From Phycisphaera sp. (GTDB lineage Bacteria > Planctomycetota > Phycisphaerae > Phycisphaerales > UBA1924): a DNA stretch of 26,481 bases. The first letter of the stretch is position 1, and every line of letters starts with the position of its first letter. Location: NCBI GenBank assembly GCA_020639255.1, contig JACKGZ010000011.1, positions 1-26,481 of the forward strand. The letters are read 5' to 3'. The notes below the pieces were generated by a model. That model was not told where the DNA came from. It saw only the letters and a program-made list of their open reading frames with translations, and searched no databases. Shown here one piece after another: positions 7,873 through 16,335 of this stretch. The position numbers and the translations under genes were made by a program.

Positions 7873-10800
7873 TCAGTGGACCGGTTTCAACTCGCGAATC
7901 CGCGCGTTGCGGAACCGAACGCGCAACGGCTCGGCACGGTCGCCCACATCGTGCACCTGGAACCCGATATGACCTTCGGTGTCGGCGGCATCGAACACCT
8001 CGGCCGTCGGGATACCGTTGAGCCATGTTCGGATCACCGGCCCCTTGGCCACGACGCGGATCTCGTTCCACTCGCCCGGTTTGAACGACCTGCGAGCGTA
8101 CGGCGCGGTGTGCAACGGGTGGAGCCACCCTCGCCGTGCCTCGTGGTACACACCGGCCGTGTACGCCCGATCGCTGGGATCGATCTCGATCTGATACCCA
8201 CGCAGGTTGCCGCTGCGGTTGTCGACGCCACCGATCACATGGCTTCGCACCTGCACGCCGCTGTTGAGCTCCGGGTCATCGAGCACCTCGTAGATCAGTT
8301 CGAAATCCCCGAATGTCCGTGCGGTCGTATAGAAGGTATTGGGGGAGCGGGGGACCGACGTTCCGGTGAGTACACCGCCCTCGAGTTCGTACGTCGCGTT
8401 GCCGCCGCGGACGATCCATCCATCCTCGGGCTCGTCTTCGAAGAGCTTTGCCCAGGGGCCCGCTTCGTGTTCGGCTTCCACGATTGGTGCGATCCAGACA
8501 TTGCGGTATTGCACCGGTCCTTCGGCCGCCGAAACATGGTCCTGCAAGCGCAGTACGCCGATCTGGTAATCGAGCCCCTCGCCCGGCGATTCGCCCTTGT
8601 CCTTGGAACTGCCCGTGCCGTGGGGGAGTTCGACGTCGTTGTGGATCAGTTCGCCGTTCCAGTAGACCGTGACGCGGGCGTCCTCGGTCTTGTTGCCGTC
8701 CGCGAACCGCGGCGCACGGAACCAGATGTCGTACGCCTGCCACGTGCCCGGGCCGGTCGACGCGTTCGAGTCGGCTGCCTTGATGTTGTAGATCGCTCCC
8801 GCCTCATTCAGAGCCGGGGCTTCGTCGCCCGCTTTCGTTCCGAGCACCTGGATCTCGTATCGGTCCTGCAGATAGACGCCTGAATTCCCCGCCATCTGCC
8901 CCAACCCGCCCGGCGGGCTCAGCCACTCGACGTGGAGTCGGGCGTCGCCGAATTCGGTCGCCGACACAAGGTCGCCCGAGCCGTCGCCGACGGTCATCCA
9001 GTTGTCGTTCTTGATGAGTTCGTCCTGCGTCCAGACGTGGTCCGGGTAGTCCTTCCCCTCGTACCGCATGCTCGGCGCGACGCCCTTGCGCACGAGTGTC
9101 ACCGCGTCACCCCTTGGAAGTGCGCCCACGCCGACGGCCTCGGGTGTGAAGGATTTCCCGCCGATACTCGCCGTTGCCACTTCCCTGGCGCGCGGGATGC
9201 GGTTGAGCGTGTACCACGCCTCGGTCGACCAGATCTGCTCGCCGGCCTTGCTCGTTGGATCGGTGTAGATGTGGTAGCACCGACCTTCTTCGAGCCCCTC
9301 GACATCGATCGCCACACTCAGACCGTCTGGGCTCGCCACGCAGTTCGCCACTCCGTGTGTTCGCTCGTCGACCTTCGGCCCGCCGTATTCCTCTGTTGGT
9401 GCGTAGGTCCACGATGCTACCTCGAAATTCGCCGTGTCCCCGAGCCAGGCCGGATCGATCGGCATCGTAAAGTGAATCCGGAAACCGCTCGGCGTGGCTT
9501 CCACGCGGTGCATCTCGAAGACGGATGTGCCGTTGGGTGTCAGGCGCTGCAATCCGAACTGTGTTCCACGCCAGTTCCAGTTGCCGCCCGCGCCCATGCC
9601 GCCGAGATAGAGCGAGCCGTCCGGTCCCCACGCCATGCGGTTGACGCCCGACTCGAGCCCCTGCGTAAACCGGAAGAGCGAGCCTTGGAGCTGCCCGCCC
9701 ACGCGTTCGAGAAAGACCCGGCGCACGCCGCCGGCGGTCAATTCGCCCACGAGCAGCTGCCCGTCATAAGGCCCGCCGTCGATGATCAGCGGCTGCGTGG
9801 GCGAGTTGTTCACCTCGTTCTGCGCCATCAGCACCGTCGCCGGCGTGCGGGGATAATCGCACAGCGCACTGGGCACGCCGCCCTCGGGGAACCGCTCGGC
9901 GAGCTTGGGCACGAAGTTCGTCCAGTTGTAATGCCCGTAGAAACGCCAAGGGACGAGTTCGACGAGCTGATTCGTCGGCATCCACGTGCCCTGGTTGTCC
10001 AGATAGATCATCGAGCCGTCGGCCGTCCAGCCGAGACCGTTGGGCGTGCGCAAGCCGCCGACCAGCACGCGCGTGTTGCCCGCCTCGATGTCGATCTCGA
10101 TCAGGCACCCGCGCATCGGGCCGTTCGGGCCGGCGTTGTGCAGCATGCCTTCCCAGTCGGGCGGAGCCATGGCGGTCGAAAGAGCCGTGTACAGCTTCCC
10201 GTCTCGGTAGAGCAAGCCCATCGCGAACTGGTGGTAGTTCCAGCCCTCCCAACCCTCGCCCACGACCTCGTGCGTCTCATAGAAGCCGTCGCCGTCGTTG
10301 TCGAGAAGCCGTTCGACCGCGCGCCGGTGCGCGACGTACAGCACCCCGTCGCCGACACACAGCCCCATCGGTTCGTACAGATCGCCCGCGATGCGGGTGA
10401 TCGTTACATCGTGCGGATCGGCCGCGTCCAGATTGCCGATCGCGTAGAGCGAGTCCGGCTCCTTGCTCTCAATGTCCGGCAGCGACACATCATCCCGCTG
10501 CAACGGATCGAAAGTGCCGATCACGAGCCGCCCGTCGGGCAGGAACGTCATCGCGCCGATCTTGGGCTCGTAGCCCTCGGGGCGGATCGTCGAAAGCGTC
10601 CAGCCTGGGTGGACTTCGATCAGCGGCGACAGATCACCGGGGCGCCGCCCACCCTCGATGCGTTTCAGACCGGGCGATGTCACACGCGTGATGTCCTGCT
10701 CCGTGCGCAGGTGTTTGGCGTCCAGCACTTCATAGCGATCCGCACCGGCCTTGCGCCACTCAAGCCGAAGCGAGCGTCCGCCGCCGCCGTCGAAATGTTC

Positions 10801-11217
10801 GAGGAACAAATCATGCTGCCCTGCCCCGAGTTCGATGCCCTTGGCCTCAACCGACGTCGAAGCATGCCGCCCGTCATGGTCGAGGACGACCTCGCCATCG
10901 AGTGAGAGCCGCGAGCCGTCGTCGCTCGTGAGTCGGAAGTCGTACGCCCCGTCTGTCTCGATCAGGAGCTGCCCGATCACGTGCGTGACGAACGGCGAGA
11001 CCGCGCCGCCGAAGTCGTCGTTGCCGATGTCGATCCGGTCGCGGAGCGAGTCGTGGTTGGGAGTCTGACCTTCTGCGACTACCGGGAGCCGTTCTGGTGC
11101 GGGCGAGACCTCATAGATCCTGAGTGTGACCCCCGGATCAGTGAGGCCGGACTGAGCGAGAAGCCCGCCCGGGATGGCGCAGAAGATCGACACCAATAGG
11201 ATTCGAGTATTGAGCAT
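7873..11217 (-). CDS. Secreted multidomain protein: PA14 + glucose/sorbosone-dehydrogenase-like propeller + two DUF1080 domains
   Basis: Probable secreted or periplasmic carbohydrate-active protein of about 1,114 residues. ATG at 11217 begins a signal peptide (MLNTRILLVSIFCAIPGGLLAQ); ATG at 11229 is equally possible, and a third ATG at 11298 would place the signal internally. A PA14-type domain lies at about 30-170 (YDFRLTSDDGSRLSLDGEVV). A six-bladed propeller of the PVC/planctomycete type follows at about 200-570 (GAMTFLPDGRLVIGTFD, GLGWTADGSMIYLDNQG, WGPDGSLYLGGMG). After a beta-sandwich linker come two consecutive DUF1080 domains: the first around 730-900 (NSGVYLQDRYEIQVLG, PGTWQAYDIWFRAPRF), the second around 920-1100 (NSGVQVRSH, PGEWNEIRVVAKGPVIRTWLNG). 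DUF1080 members include 3-keto-glycoside hydrolases. No CxxCH haem motif is present. The exact substrate is unknown. Confidence 0.85.
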   Translation of the reverse strand: MLNTRILLVSIFCAIPGGLLAQSGLTDPGVTLRIYEVSPAPERLPVVAEGQTPNHDSLRDRIDIGNDDFGGAVSPFVTHVIGQLLIETDGAYDFRLTSDDGSRLSLDGEVVLDHDGRHASTSVEAKGIELGAGQHDLFLEHFDGGGGRSLRLEWRKAGADRYEVLDAKHLRTEQDITRVTSPGLKRIEGGRRPGDLSPLIEVHPGWTLSTIRPEGYEPKIGAMTFLPDGRLVIGTFDPLQRDDVSLPDIESKEPDSLYAIGNLDAADPHDVTITRIAGDLYEPMGLCVGDGVLYVAHRRAVERLLDNDGDGFYETHEVVGEGWEGWNYHQFAMGLLYRDGKLYTALSTAMAPPDWEGMLHNAGPNGPMRGCLIEIDIEAGNTRVLVGGLRTPNGLGWTADGSMIYLDNQGTWMPTNQLVELVPWRFYGHYNWTNFVPKLAERFPEGGVPSALCDYPRTPATVLMAQNEVNNSPTQPLIIDGGPYDGQLLVGELTAGGVRRVFLERVGGQLQGSLFRFTQGLESGVNRMAWGPDGSLYLGGMGAGGNWNWRGTQFGLQRLTPNGTSVFEMHRVEATPSGFRIHFTMPIDPAWLGDTANFEVASWTYAPTEEYGGPKVDERTHGVANCVASPDGLSVAIDVEGLEEGRCYHIYTDPTSKAGEQIWSTEAWYTLNRIPRAREVATASIGGKSFTPEAVGVGALPRGDAVTLVRKGVAPSMRYEGKDYPDHVWTQDELIKNDNWMTVGDGSGDLVSATEFGDARLHVEWLSPPGGLGQMAGNSGVYLQDRYEIQVLGTKAGDEAPALNEAGAIYNIKAADSNASTGPGTWQAYDIWFRAPRFADGNKTEDARVTVYWNGELIHNDVELPHGTGSSKDKGESPGEGLDYQIGVLRLQDHVSAAEGPVQYRNVWIAPIVEAEHEAGPWAKLFEDEPEDGWIVRGGNATYELEGGVLTGTSVPRSPNTFYTTARTFGDFELIYEVLDDPELNSGVQVRSHVIGGVDNRSGNLRGYQIEIDPSDRAYTAGVYHEARRGWLHPLHTAPYARRSFKPGEWNEIRVVAKGPVIRTWLNGIPTAEVFDAADTEGHIGFQVHDVGDRAEPLRVRFRNARIRELKPVH

Positions 11218-11780
11218 GGCGATGAGCATACCGAATATGCCCGCCGTCGCGTGGGAGTGGTGAGACGCTGCCGAGCCTGACGGGTGGATGAGAGGCATTC
11301 GGTTTCTCGATCCTCACAATTCGATAGGGCTTGATTCGACTATTCTACAAGAGGAGGAGTCCCTGATGATGTACGGTCGACTTTGACCTTCCAGAGCGGG
11401 GTGACCTGCCCTGAGTGACTTCCCGTCGTAGCCGACTTTGGTCGACGAGTACATGCGTCCGACGGATCCGACGCGAGGGATGAACTCGCCGAATTCGAGT
11501 CGGATGGATTGTTGCGCGATTCCCGAGTTTGATCAGTCGAAGCCGTTGTCTTTCCAAGATACATCGAACGGATTCCCACACCGAGTGATTGAAGGAGTTG
11601 CCAAAGCCGGTCTGAGTTCGTTCGGCTCATCGCCTCAGGCCTCCCGCTTTGTGCGTACTTGAGAGCTAGTGACCAGTGCAGTCTGCACGATATGGCGCTC
11701 CTGCTTGATAGCACTCTGCAATGGAAGCGAGTGTTGTGCTGCTGGCCTGTGTGATCCCCCGTGGTTCGTGATCGACAGCA
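11218..11780. other. 563-bp region without a convincing gene
   Basis: No reading frame here shows recognisable domains, a credible ribosome site or homology-like composition. On the minus strand one frame around 11345-11570 reads somewhat protein-like (for example GEFIPRVGSVGRMYSSTKVG) but is broken by a stop and has no start, so it may be decayed coding sequence. The stretch presumably includes the promoter of the PA14/DUF1080 gene; I could not pick out a convincing -35/-10 pair. Confidence 0.5.
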
Positions 11781-12494
11781 TCATCGAACTGGCATGGCAT
11801 GCTCATCAACGATCCAAACAGCGGATGAACCACTGGCGGCGAGTCGTGCGGGCAACGGATCGCCCGACAAAGAACGTGTGACCGCGTCCTTCTTATTCGA
11901 TCCCAGTCCCAGTATGACAATCAGCCTCGCCGCACGAAGTGTGGGAAGTGTGAGCGTGATTCGCATCGGGGGCGGCTTGGGTGAATCGTGTATGCCAATA
12001 ACGGTTTCTATCGCCTCGAGCGAAGGCGCACCGGGGAAGAGAGACGCGATGTGGCCGTCCTCGCCGATGCCGAGCAAGACGGCATCGATCGGGTGCGTGC
12101 CGAGCACGTTTATGAGGAGGTTTTGGTAATGCGCCGCTCCCTCATCTGGTCCCAGTTCACCTCGCATCGGGTGGACATCCGCGGGATCGATAGGAAGGTT
12201 GGGGAGCACATCTCTGGCGAACGCGCCGTAGTTTGAGTCGGCGTGATCCGGTGGGACAGCCCGCTCATCGACCCAGAGAAGCTTTGTTTGCCGCCACGGG
12301 AAATCTGGCGAAGTTGCGGACGCTGACAGATGGGCAAACACACTCTTCGGGCTTGAGCCGCCCGGCATCGCGAGTGTGAAGCGACCACGTGCGAGGACGG
12401 ATTGGTGTGCGAACTCGGCAAGCAGGCTTGCAGCAACGACTCCGGCTTCGTCGGCGTTGGCAACCAGGCGTACGTTGGGTTGGGTGTCGGTCAT
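11781..12494 (-). CDS. pgl: 6-phosphogluconolactonase
   Basis: Hydrolyses 6-phosphogluconolactone to 6-phosphogluconate, the second step of the oxidative pentose-phosphate pathway, in the cytoplasm. The 237-residue product has the family hallmarks: LAMPGGSSPKSVFAHL in the N-terminal phosphate-binding region, LLWVDERAVPPDHADSNYG, and the catalytic signature LLGIGEDGHIASLFPG, whose DGH motif holds the proposed catalytic His. The C-terminus (LGLGSNKKDAVTRSLSG, then VWIVDEHA) also matches. ATG at 12494 lies 10 bp after the zwf stop and gives the usual length. An in-frame ATG at 12539 would overlap zwf by 35 bp and add 15 residues, and the open frame extends further upstream only as a shadow of zwf. 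No strong ribosome site precedes either start, so translational coupling to zwf is likely. Confidence 0.92.
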   Translation of the reverse strand: MTDTQPNVRLVANADEAGVVAASLLAEFAHQSVLARGRFTLAMPGGSSPKSVFAHLSASATSPDFPWRQTKLLWVDERAVPPDHADSNYGAFARDVLPNLPIDPADVHPMRGELGPDEGAAHYQNLLINVLGTHPIDAVLLGIGEDGHIASLFPGAPSLEAIETVIGIHDSPKPPPMRITLTLPTLRAARLIVILGLGSNKKDAVTRSLSGDPLPARLAASGSSAVWIVDEHAMPVR

Positions 12495-12504
12495 GCCGAA
12501 TGCG

Positions 12505-14070
12505 TCAATGCGAGTCCGCTTCGTGGACGCGACGTCCATGGCCCACGAAGGATCCCCAGGTGTCTCTGGGTTCACTCGCGCGTGGGCTGGAAAGCGGGAG
12601 GAATATGCGTCCTGCGTCCGACGGCCCGTTCGAGCCCGCTGCGTAGTTCGGGAATGACGGTTTGGGTAGTGCGGCAAGGCCGTTGAGCACGGCGTCCGCC
12701 CAGACCCACGATGCTTCGACCTCGTCTTGGCGAATGAAGAGCGTCGGATCTCCCTTGAGCGCATCGAGCAGGAGTCTCTCGTATGCCTCGGGCAGGCTTG
12801 TGCCGAACGCTTCGGCATAGGTGAACTCAAGATCCACGCCCTCAATGTTCACGCCGGGCCCGGGGCGTTTCGCACCGACACTGAGCCGGATGCCTTCGTC
12901 GGGCTGGATGCGGATCCGCAGCACATTTGGGTAGGACGGGTCGCAGTTCGATGCGTGAAAGAGGTGCATCGGGGGCGTGCGGAAGCGGACCATGATCTCA
13001 GACATACGCGCCGGCAATCGCTTGCCATGGCGCAGATAGAACGGGACGCCCGTCCATCGCCAGGTGTCCAGGTGCAGCCTCGTGCCGATGTAAGTGGGCG
13101 TGATGGAGTTCGGATCCACTCCATCTTCGTCGCGGTATCCGACGACCGGCTTGCCGGCGATTTCACCGGCGCCGTACTGCCCCACAACGGTGCACTCGGC
13201 AACCTCTTCGGGCGTGCGTGGGATACGTATGGACCGTATGACGCGGACCTTCTCGTTGCGTATGTCGTTCGGGGCGAGGCTGAGCGGTGGTTCCATCGCG
13301 GTCAGCGCGAGCAGCTGCATCATGTGGTTCTGCATCATGTCACGCAGCGCACCCGCAGAGTCGTAGTAGTCGGCCCGCTCTCCCACGCCCAGTGTTTCTG
13401 AGACGGTAATCTGCACGCTTGCGATGTGGTGGCTGTTCCAGAGGGGTTCGATCATGCCGTTCGCGAATCGGAACGCGGTGAGATTCTGGACGGTTTCTTT
13501 GCCGAGGTAGTGGTCGATGCGATAGACCTGTTCTTCATCAACAAACTGGGAGAGGTGCTTGTCGAGGTCGCGAGCGCTTGCAAGGTCATGTCCGAAGGGT
13601 TTCTCGACAACGAGCCGGGACCAGGCTTGACGCTCGGCGTTCTGCCGCTCAAGCATGCCCGAGGCGGCGAGGTTCTCGGTGATCGTGCCGAAGAGGTTTG
13701 GAGAAACCGAGAGATAGAACATCCGGTTGCCGCTGAGTTGGCGCGAACGCTCGTGCCCCTTGAGTGCCTCGGACATCTCGTGGAACGACTGCTCGTTCTT
13801 TGCATCGAGCCGGAAGTACTCGATGAACGCCTCGAACTCGGCCCACCGGCCGGGCTGGGTGCTGGCCTCATCGACGTTCTCGCGCAGATAACGCACGAAA
13901 GCCTCGCGGTCGGGCTGGCTGCGCCCTGTTGCCAGGAGCATGAAGTCACCGATGTGCCCGGAACTCCAGAGCCTGAACAGCGACGGGAACAGCTTGCGGT
14001 GCGCAAGGTCGCCGGTGGCTCCGAACAAGATGAGCGAGAACTTCTTGGCTACGTCCACGGGCGGCTCCAT
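12505..14070 (-). CDS. zwf: Glucose-6-phosphate dehydrogenase
   Basis: Oxidises glucose-6-phosphate to 6-phosphogluconolactone with NADP+ or NAD+, the committed step of the oxidative pentose-phosphate pathway. The 521-residue product opens with the dinucleotide-binding motif FGATGDLAHRKLFPSLF, has VVEKPFGHD, and contains the substrate-site signature YRIDHYLGKETVQN, with the catalytic His within that motif region. The C-terminal half carries WTGVPFYLRHGKRLP and EAYERLLLDALKGDPTLFIRQDEVEASW (in part). After the usual YAAGSNGPSDA end there is an extra tail of about 35 residues, rich in Ser, Arg and Pro, which the family normally lacks. It is followed 10 bp later by pgl and preceded by gnd with a 163-bp gap, suggesting one cluster possibly with an internal promoter. 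Confidence 0.96.
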   Translation of the reverse strand: MEPPVDVAKKFSLILFGATGDLAHRKLFPSLFRLWSSGHIGDFMLLATGRSQPDREAFVRYLRENVDEASTQPGRWAEFEAFIEYFRLDAKNEQSFHEMSEALKGHERSRQLSGNRMFYLSVSPNLFGTITENLAASGMLERQNAERQAWSRLVVEKPFGHDLASARDLDKHLSQFVDEEQVYRIDHYLGKETVQNLTAFRFANGMIEPLWNSHHIASVQITVSETLGVGERADYYDSAGALRDMMQNHMMQLLALTAMEPPLSLAPNDIRNEKVRVIRSIRIPRTPEEVAECTVVGQYGAGEIAGKPVVGYRDEDGVDPNSITPTYIGTRLHLDTWRWTGVPFYLRHGKRLPARMSEIMVRFRTPPMHLFHASNCDPSYPNVLRIRIQPDEGIRLSVGAKRPGPGVNIEGVDLEFTYAEAFGTSLPEAYERLLLDALKGDPTLFIRQDEVEASWVWADAVLNGLAALPKPSFPNYAAGSNGPSDAGRIFLPLSSPRASEPRDTWGSFVGHGRRVHEADSH

Positions 14071-14233
14071 GTGAGTGTTGACCGTTCGGCACGCGCTGCG
14101 TCCAAGGCTAGGCTCGATCAGGGCTCACAGATCAAAGGCGGCACTCGGCAAGTGGGCGCATGGAAACTCGTTGTTCCCGATTCGGCAATGGGAATATGTT
14201 GTGCGGATAGACGAGCAACCCATTGCTCCACAA

Positions 14234-15655
14234 CTACAACGCACGCGTTTGGCCGTCTCCCAGCCAATCGGTATGGTACACCCCATCGCGGTCTATCCGA
14301 CGGTACGTGTGTGCACCGAAAGCATCCCGCTGCGCCTGGAGTAGATTGTGGGGGAGTCTTGCCGCTCGGACCGTGTCGTAGTAGGCCAGTGCGGACGCCA
14401 TGACGGGGCAGCCAACGCCTTGGAGCGCACCGGCGCTGACCGCGCGCCGGAGACCACCCAATGCCTCGGCAACACGATCGGCGAACCAGGGGTCGAGCAG
14501 CAGATGTCGTGAGCCCGCACCCCGCATCGCCTCGCTGATGCGGTCGAGGAATGAGATACGGATAATGCACCCGGCACGCCAAAGCTTCGCGACGCGTTCG
14601 AGTTTCACACCCCATCCGTGCACATCGCTCGCAGAGGCGATCAGGTCCAGACCCTGAGCGAATGAGAGAACCACGGTCGCAAAGAGCGCGTCGCGGAGAT
14701 CTTGCACGGTCAGTGAGTTCGTATCAGACGCTGTGGGGTTGGGGTGTCCGGATGAGAGCGCCTCGCGGATTGTGTGCCGCGAGGAAACCCCCCGTGCGAA
14801 GACCGCTTCAGCGAGTGTTGGACAGGGCACGCCAAGGTCGAGGGCCATCTCAGCCGTCCACTTCCCAGTTCCCTTTTGCTGCGCTTCATCCAGCACCATG
14901 TCGACCAGCCTTGCGTCACTGCCGGAATCGCGAACTTTGAAGATCGTTTCGGTGATCTCCAGCAGGAAGCTCTTCATGTCGCCAGAATTCCATGAGCCGA
15001 ATGTCGAAGCGATGGCATCGGCGTCAAGCCCCATCGGCCCCTTCAGAAGGGCGTAGGTCTCGCAGATCGCCTGCATGAACGCGTATTCGATGCCGTTGTG
15101 GACGGTTTTGACCGCGTGCCCACACCCGCCGCCGCCCAGCCAGTCGCAGCAGGGCTCGCCGTCGGGTCCATCGGCCGCGATCGCGTGTAGTGCAGCGCTG
15201 ATCTCATCCCAGGCTTCTTCCGAGCCGCCCGGCATGATGCTGGGGCCACGCCGTGCGCCTTCCTCGCCTCCTGAGACACCGGCACCGACGAACAGAATGC
15301 CCCGTTCGCTTGCCAATGCGATCCGTCGTTCGGTGTCCTTGTAATGACTGTTGCCGCCGTCGATGACAATGTCGCCCGGTTCGAGCACCCCAAGCAGTTC
15401 CTCGAGGACGGCATCGACCGCTTTGCCCGCAGGCACCATGATCATCAGGCGTCGAGGCCGGGTGAGATTCGTCGCCAGGTCATGCGTACTGGTAAAGCCC
15501 CGCGACGAATCGCCGACTTCATCAGCAAAGAGTTTCACGAACGCTTGGTTCAGGTCGGCCCCGCCCACACTGAAACCGTGATCGGCGAAGTTCAGAGCCA
15601 GGCTCCTGCCCATCACCCCCAGCCCAATGACGCCGAGATCCAATTGTGTGTTCAT
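14234..15655 (-). CDS. gnd: 6-phosphogluconate dehydrogenase, decarboxylating
   Basis: Converts 6-phosphogluconate to ribulose-5-phosphate plus CO2 with NADP+. The 473-residue product begins MNTQLDLGVIGLGVMGRSLA, the N-terminal Rossmann fold. It contains the substrate-binding region HYKDTERRI and FVGAGVSGGEEGARRGPSIM (both partly quoted), the catalytic-site run AVKTVHNGIEYAFMQ, GKWTAEMALDLGVP, and the C-terminal signature QAQRDAFGAHTYRRID. Length is that of the long, dimeric GndA-type enzyme. ATG at 15655 is chosen; upstream GTG and TTG codons are also in frame. It is the first gene of the gnd-zwf-pgl set, which together supplies the whole oxidative branch. Confidence 0.96.
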   Translation of the reverse strand: MNTQLDLGVIGLGVMGRSLALNFADHGFSVGGADLNQAFVKLFADEVGDSSRGFTSTHDLATNLTRPRRLMIMVPAGKAVDAVLEELLGVLEPGDIVIDGGNSHYKDTERRIALASERGILFVGAGVSGGEEGARRGPSIMPGGSEEAWDEISAALHAIAADGPDGEPCCDWLGGGGCGHAVKTVHNGIEYAFMQAICETYALLKGPMGLDADAIASTFGSWNSGDMKSFLLEITETIFKVRDSGSDARLVDMVLDEAQQKGTGKWTAEMALDLGVPCPTLAEAVFARGVSSRHTIREALSSGHPNPTASDTNSLTVQDLRDALFATVVLSFAQGLDLIASASDVHGWGVKLERVAKLWRAGCIIRISFLDRISEAMRGAGSRHLLLDPWFADRVAEALGGLRRAVSAGALQGVGCPVMASALAYYDTVRAARLPHNLLQAQRDAFGAHTYRRIDRDGVYHTDWLGDGQTRAL

Positions 15656-16296
15656 CACCAAGATAGTACGTCATCCAGGCTGGCGGCGCTTTGGCTGAGT
15701 TTCGGTGCCTGTGGCCGCTGCGGCCACGCTTCCGATTGACGAAAGAATCGGTTCGTCCTTCACGATACCCGAATGTAGATGTGTGGACCCGGACAACCGC
15801 GCATAGCGCTCACGCTGGTGACATCGCGGGCTCGATATCGCGATCTGTCGGGGAAAGCCAGACGTGAGACACGATGCGAGCGATGCTCATGATTCCTACA
15901 GACCCATCTCGGCTGTGCTTACGGACGATCCAGAGCGAGCAACGCATGAGTTCCATGTGGTTCTGCCGTGCGATTTCGCAATGAATCTTCGAGTACACGA
16001 CACGCTGTTGTATTTCTACAAGGCAGGCAGCAATAGCTCGCACCGTGTCGCGAAGACTTAACGGCGCTGAGTCCTATGGACCGAGTGTGCTGCCGATGAG
16101 GTGGGAAACTCCAGACGCTCATTCCGATCCTCGGGTAGACGAGGTTGACGCAGAGCGTGCTGTTTCCCAGAAGCGGTGGGCGATCCCGTATATGTTAAAC
16201 AGTCTCTCGCGCTGCCAGTTGGCGGCGTTTCTCATTGCCCGATAGTGGGGTCATCTAGCGAATCGGCCTTGGCGCCCTCCAATCTGCCCTCACTGG
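15656..16296. other. 641-bp region without a convincing gene, between gnd and the insertion sequence
   Basis: Apart from a 17-bp palindrome near the gnd start I see no supported feature. Short open frames (15864-16061 on plus, 15810-16043 on minus, 16045-16245 on plus) overlap one another on opposite strands and show no known motif. The block may include the gnd promoter and sequence left over from, or interrupted by, arrival of the neighbouring insertion sequence. Confidence 0.5.
15711..15727. repeat. 17-bp perfect palindrome upstream of gnd
   Basis: GTGGCCGC-T-GCGGCCAC has two perfect 8-bp arms around one central base, lying about 56 bp before the gnd ATG. It could be an operator or a short hairpin in the 5' leader. 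No T-run follows on either strand, so it does not look like an intrinsic terminator. Confidence 0.5.
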
Positions 16297-16315
16297 GGTG
16301 GGCCAGGAGTTTGTG
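16297..16315 (+). repeat. Left terminal inverted repeat of the insertion sequence
   Basis: GGTGGGCCAGGAGTTTGTG is found again, inverted and without mismatch, at 17678-17696. It lies 20 bp before the first possible transposase start. Confidence 0.85.
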
Positions 16316-16335
16316 CGCCTCCTAAATGATGTCCG

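Noticed and set aside
7869..7884. CCGGTC-AGTG-GACCGG hairpin at the end of the PA14/DUF1080 gene
   Set aside because: The stem contains the stop codon and no T-run follows on the minus strand, so I do not call it a terminator.
8932..10905. 657-residue open frame on the plus strand
   Set aside because: It lies wholly opposite the PA14/propeller/DUF1080 gene, is Arg/Val/Asp-rich as expected of the antisense of GC-rich coding DNA, and shows no domain.
12495..12845. Upstream extension of the pgl open frame
   Set aside because: It is the out-of-frame shadow of zwf; the family's N-terminus matches a start at 12494 (or at most 12539).
13426..14403. 325-residue plus-strand open frame
   Set aside because: It runs opposite zwf and across the gnd-zwf gap; it has low-complexity composition and no recognisable motif.
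15810..16245. Small open frames of 65-77 residues on both strands
   Set aside because: They overlap on opposite strands, lack clear ribosome sites and known motifs, and their composition is not distinctive.
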